Shown here piece by piece: positions 59,916 to 64,000 of a stretch of DNA of 64,000 nucleotides. The DNA is from Astrocystis sublimbata (Eukaryota > Ascomycota > Sordariomycetes > Xylariales > Xylariaceae). Within the stretch, counting starts at the first letter, position 1, and each line of letters opens with the position of its first letter. The position numbers and the translations under genes are program-made. The stretch lies in NCBI GenBank assembly GCA_022453515.1, contig JAJNNY010000005.1, positions 744,001 through 808,000 of the forward strand. The letters run 5' to 3'. The notes beneath the pieces are model-generated. The model saw only the letters and a list, made by a program, of their open reading frames with translations, ran no database searches and had not been told where the DNA came from.

Positions 59916-61643
59916 TCATACCACACTGCCTGTGGCAGCTAGCCTTGCTATCTCCTGCGCCGCGAACCGTTGTCCTGGGCTCTTCTGGGCCACCTCTCCC
60001 AGCTTCTTTGCCTTACTTTTCATTGTTTGGCCCCTCAAAACCTGAAGTAAGGCATCTTGGAGACATTCTGTAGTCCAATTTGGGCTTGTTACCGCACAGC
60101 CCCATTTACCAATGCCAACTTTCTTCCGTCAATTGTGCAAAGTTGAATAGATCAAACCATTGAGGTAAAACTACTTGGGGCACACCCGATCTGTTCGATA
60201 TGGTGTGGTTAGCCTTGCCTTGTAGCTCGCGTGGTCCCAGCAAGCAGACAAAAATAGAGAGGGGGCAAACTGCCAAGGAAAGAAAGCTCACTCCAGAGAC
60301 TCATGATAGCATCCTGCCCCACCATGATGCACCGACACAGCAATATACCCCGACTTCAACAAGGCTGTAGGATCAGCGGCAAGCCAGTCCAGTACTCTCA
60401 CACGGTCGCTATCAATGAAGGGTTGCAGTGGCTCAATGAACGCGTCATCGTAGGTGCTGGCGTGACCTCCATTAGGATGCATATACGGTGTATCTTTGCG
60501 AAACTTCCAAAGGACCCGAGTGTCAGTCTGCTGGAGCACATGCGCTAATGCCAATGCCATCACTTTTGCTTTTGGTTCTTCCCATGTGAAACCGCTTCCG
60601 AAGTTTACGAGTATCGTTGGCCCACGGGACCGCCACTCCACCATGGCGGGGTCCTGTTCGGATGCTGACCCAAGGGAAACCGACATTGGCCCCAAACAGG
60701 TTACATTCTGGGGGATCTTGTAAAGGGGCCGGGCTGCCTCGGGCAAGTTCTGAGTAAACCAGGGAACCTCGGGGCGGTGAAGATTATAGAAGTTGATGGG
60801 ATCCGAGAGGCCTTTGGATCGGAGAAAAGCCTGCTTCTTTTGGATGTCCGACATGGTGAGGTCGGCATAAATGAATCTCAGTGTTAGGTAAACATTCTCC
60901 GGTATTCTTCGCCAAGGAACGGGATATGGAATCCCTGAAGCCGCCCTTGCAGAAGTTTAATAGATGGTAACGTGATGATGGGATATATAGACCTACAGCG
61001 GATACTTCCAGAGCATGCTACCCCACGGTTGGGTCATGACAAAGTTGTCAAGCAGGGTGTTGGGGGAGATAAATGCGTGTAGCCTGTTTCGTTCACGTGT
61101 CGCATCGATACCAGGGCGAAAAACAGTATCCAAGACGATGATAGCTGGATCTACTTCATCAATAATCTCGATTAGACGTTCGTATAAAGTATAATGGTCT
61201 TCACCAGACCATGGAGATATATAAAACTGAATATCCCGGCAAATTTGGTCGATACCGGCTAGACCCGGTGGATGCGCCATGTTGGACATGTTTCTTCCCG
61301 ATTGCTTGACTGCGCGTGTCAAAGTCAAGTTAGGGAGCTGGTGAAATATGATACCCCGGGGGTTCCTTGAACGACTATACGACGAGATCCGATCTATCTG
61401 CGGTTTGATTGGAGAGAATGACGCGAAGTGTACGGATACCGCCGGATGATCTTCTAGTAAAGCTTGTGCGGTTGCGACGAGCACGTTGGACAGGCCAGCC
61501 TCACTGTTGACTAAGAATAGAGTGGTATTGGCGCGACCAACAACAGGAGGAGACACATCCGGACTTAGAACCAAGAAGCGGTGAACGAGCACTGCCAAGA
61601 GAGGGATGAGAACAGAGAACGTGCATATTGTACGTGCAGACAT
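59916..61643 (-). pseudogene. UDP-glycosyltransferase (GT1) with a 3' frameshift
   Basis: A GT1-family glycosyltransferase that would attach a sugar from a UDP-sugar to a lipid-like acceptor. Exons 61643-60997, 60945-60292 and 60190-59916. The N-terminus is a membrane anchor (TICTFSVLIPLLAVLVHRF). NSEAGLSNVLVATAQAL is the acceptor-side start. The donor-binding motif reads SVHHGGAGCYHESLESGVPQ after splicing intron 2, then LPQWFDLFNFAQL. Just after AQLTEE (about 60122) the frame shifts by one extra base and stops at 60106. In the next frame, VGIGKWGCAVTSP and about 55 further family-like residues continue to a stop at 59916. The intended protein would have been about 525 residues. Either a real one-base insertion has cut the C-terminal helix region, or the base is a sequencing error. 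Confidence 0.75.
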
Positions 61644-62193
61644 GGTCGGAGTAGTATGCTATTGGATACGGTCGATGGTTGGTGTAAGTTGCATAGAACA
61701 TGTGTTTGCATTCAAGAGCTGAGGAAAGACAAGGTTGTCTGCGGAAGCAAGAAAGCCGCAACGTAACGTTGGGGGCCACAAACCCTTGGACGCGGGGACC
61801 AATGGTGGGGGAATGTACGCACGCTGTATTCTGGGAACTATGAGGGAGAGATTCTGTGATGAGGCTACAGAATCATGCCCGACCTAAATACACTGGAATG
61901 GCTTTGTAAGTGGTCACAGCTGATTCACCTAGGCCATGCTACCCCATTCCACATAAACCAACTGCATTTGACTGCCATGCACTACCATGCATATCGCCCC
62001 CAATACCTCACCTTTGTCAAGATATTGTCCCATGCGTCGCGGAGCTGTTCTCATTGTTGATCTGTACTTGTATCTAAGTACTTATGCGGAGTCGGCTAAG
62101 CATTCACATTGTGCTGCGAAGACAACTCAACGACCTACACCACTTCGCTTCTACATAGCCTTCCGCACCATCGGACACATTTCAACACTCACT
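61644..62193. other. Intergenic between divergent UGT and PDR genes
   Basis: A shared promoter region of about 550 bp. No gene is supported. Confidence 0.5.
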
Positions 62194-64000
62194 ATGGCTG
62201 AAGAGCACGAGGGTCAGTGCATCTCATTCCGCCGACTCAGTTGTTTTGGTTCTCTCGATAAAGACAGGTATCAGCCAACATTCATATCGTACCCGCTGGG
62301 CATCCCGAAATTCGTTTCCTCGCTTTTCAGGCGATGCCCAGAGAAAAAACTGTGGATTCTTCGCGATTTGGAGGGAATCATTCGACCAGGCGAGATGATT
62401 CTCGTCCTCGGACGACCTGGAAGTGGGTGCTCGACGTTTTTGAAAACGTTGACAGGGAATGATTCTGGATTTCAAATTGACCCTCTATGGAGTATCAATT
62501 ACCAAGGTTAGTGAAATGCGGTTGAATGAGGATCACACTCAAACTAAGTGGTATGTTTTTAGGGCGAAGGTACCTAGGTATGAACAGATGCATGCCGAGT
62601 TTAAGAAGGAGAGCGTATATCTTGCCGAGCTCGATATTCATTTTCCAGAGCTGAGTCTAGGACAGACGCTTGAATTCGTAGCGTCTACCCGCAACAGAAG
62701 ATCCGCGCCCTCAGACGCTTCGGCGGCAGCACGGAGATTTGACCTCGAGGCATCATTTCGCACCAAGGTTGGCAATTTGACTGTCCGCGGAATAAGTGGG
62801 GGGGAGAGACGCAGAACTAGCATTGCCGAGGCATACCTCTCTGGCGCTCGATTTCAAGCTTGGGACAACAGCACTCGTGGACTGGATAGTTCTACAGCAT
62901 ATAAACTGGTGACTTTGCTGCGAGAAACTGCGAAAGTGCGCCAAGCTACAGTCGCTATGAGTCTTTACCAAGCATCAGACGCGTTGTATAGGGTGAGTGA
63001 GAGGAACTATAAGACGGTGTCATGTCCGCTATTCATATGATCAACAGCTCTAACTCAGGATAGAACTTCGATAAGGTATTGTTACTATACGAAGGCCGCC
63101 AGATATATTTCGGCCCCACCCAAACCGCTTCTGAGTATTTCACCAGTCTTGGTTTTGTCCGACCTGTCAATGCAACGACACCCGACTTCCTTACCTCTGT
63201 GACAAATCCAGCGGAACGGGAGGTTGCCAAAGGCTACGAGACCGAGGTTCCGCGAACACCCGATGAACTCGCCAGAGTATGGAAAGAAAGTGATCTTTCC
63301 AAACAACTAAGCAAGGAAATTGATGAATTCGATGCGGTCTATGCCCTCAAGCAGTACCCTGCAAAAAAGAGGTCTGTTTTCAACTCTCTTAAAAGGTATA
63401 GTCACAACCCCTCTACGGCGCAGCCCAGCATCACGTCAATAAAACCGGGAACTATAGGAAGTCCACGATCCCACTGTTACTTGTAGAGCAAGTCACGATT
63501 TGCCTGCACAGGGCAGTGCAAAGGTTACGCAACAGCGCCGGTCCAAACATATCAGCCGTTGTCGCGAATAGCATATTAGGTCTCATCATCGGAAGCGTGT
63601 TTTACAACACAGGTAATACGTCTAACAGCCTACAACACGAGCCATTCTGTTATTTTTCTTTTTAACGGTTAATGCCTTTGCCCCCGCATTCGAGGTTGGT
63701 TTCCTCATTCCCCTTGGCTTGGCCCAGTTTAACAGTGTCTACTATGTTCCCAGGTCGCGTTGATATAGGCGCAACGTCCAATCATCGAAAAGCATTATCG
63801 CTATACTTTCTATCATCCTTTTACAAAAAGATTAGCGTCCATCTTATATAACCTTCCAACAAAGCTAATAATTTCCATTAGCTACCATATTCCCCTATAC
63901 TTCCTATCCGGCCTCAGGAAAACACCCGAGGCATTCTTCACGTACTAGGTCCTAATACTGGTTAACATGCTCGCAATGTCCATATTCTTCCGCTTGGCCG
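62194..64000 (+). pseudogene. PDR-type (ABCG) transporter, degraded and cut by the window end
   Basis: The left half of a pleiotropic-drug-resistance ABC transporter. The N-terminal NBD has GRPGSGCSTFLKTLTG, the PDR form of Walker A with Cys in place of the usual Lys. It continues with SVYLAELDIHFPELSLGQTL, the signature VRGISGGERRRTSIAEA, and DNSTRGLDSSTA. FDKVLLLYEGRQIYFGP and TTPDFLTSVTNPAERE follow near 63080-63230. The frame is broken in several places. No splice choice joins the exon ending NYQG (62507) to the next one at about 62580. After 63400 the frame shifts. TAG interrupts the AQRPI block (about 63764) and the FFTY segment (about 63946). The part before the NBD is also much shorter than usual for the family (about 60 residues). 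Confidence 0.75.

Overview
This window is filamentous-ascomycete DNA (Pezizomycotina, probably a sordariomycete). Genes are split by short GT-AG introns of about 50-150 bp with fungal branch points (CTAAC/CTGAC). Intergenic DNA is sprinkled with TAGGTACCTA-type motifs. The gene families (HET, Mtr-like permease, highly reducing PKS, PDR and MDR transporters) are typical of that group. The species cannot be named from the sequence alone.

Layout. 0.8-12 kb is a normal chromosomal stretch: an APH-fold kinase (-), a LOA1-like lysophospholipid acyltransferase (+), mitochondrial dihydroxy-acid dehydratase ILV3 (-), an Mtr-like amino-acid transporter (+) and a small hydrophilic stress-type protein (+) behind a CRE site and TATA box. 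LOA1 and ILV3 have strongly C-ending codons, unlike the genes to their right. 12.7-15.8 kb holds coding fragments of an unrecognised gene, then a HET-domain gene.

15.8-43.2 kb looks like a biosynthetic gene cluster. It holds a full-length ABC-B exporter (-), an FSH-type serine hydrolase (-), and a divergently transcribed 2,293-residue highly reducing polyketide synthase (KS-AT-DH-ER-KR-ACP, no C-methyltransferase, no built-in release domain). These are followed by an APC permease, an aldo-keto reductase, a PAPS-dependent sulfotransferase, an NCS1 nucleobase-type permease and a secreted SMP-30-like beta-propeller protein, all on the plus strand. A plausible reading is that the PKS makes a reduced chain, the hydrolase releases it, the reductase adjusts a carbonyl, the sulfotransferase sulfates a hydroxyl, and the ABC-B pump exports it. 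No transcription factor, P450 or methyltransferase is visible. The PKS/hydrolase promoter carries three AGTCGGTA repeats at an exact 13-bp period. Two introns of the aldo-keto reductase are sequence copies of each other.

43.6-57.2 kb is gene-poor: one lysine-rich unknown protein and one short conserved-looking zinc-ribbon-like protein. 57.3-58.9 kb is the DNA primase large subunit PRI2 (-), with ACGCG (MCB-type) sites upstream. From 59.5 kb to the end three genes are broken: a beheaded ERG26-like dehydrogenase, a UDP-glycosyltransferase with a one-base frameshift near its 3' end, and a PDR-type ABC transporter with a broken splice frame and in-frame stops. They may be the remains of another small cluster.

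All exon structures were built by hand from splice signals, reading frame and remembered family similarity. Where totals are given, spliced lengths divide by three.
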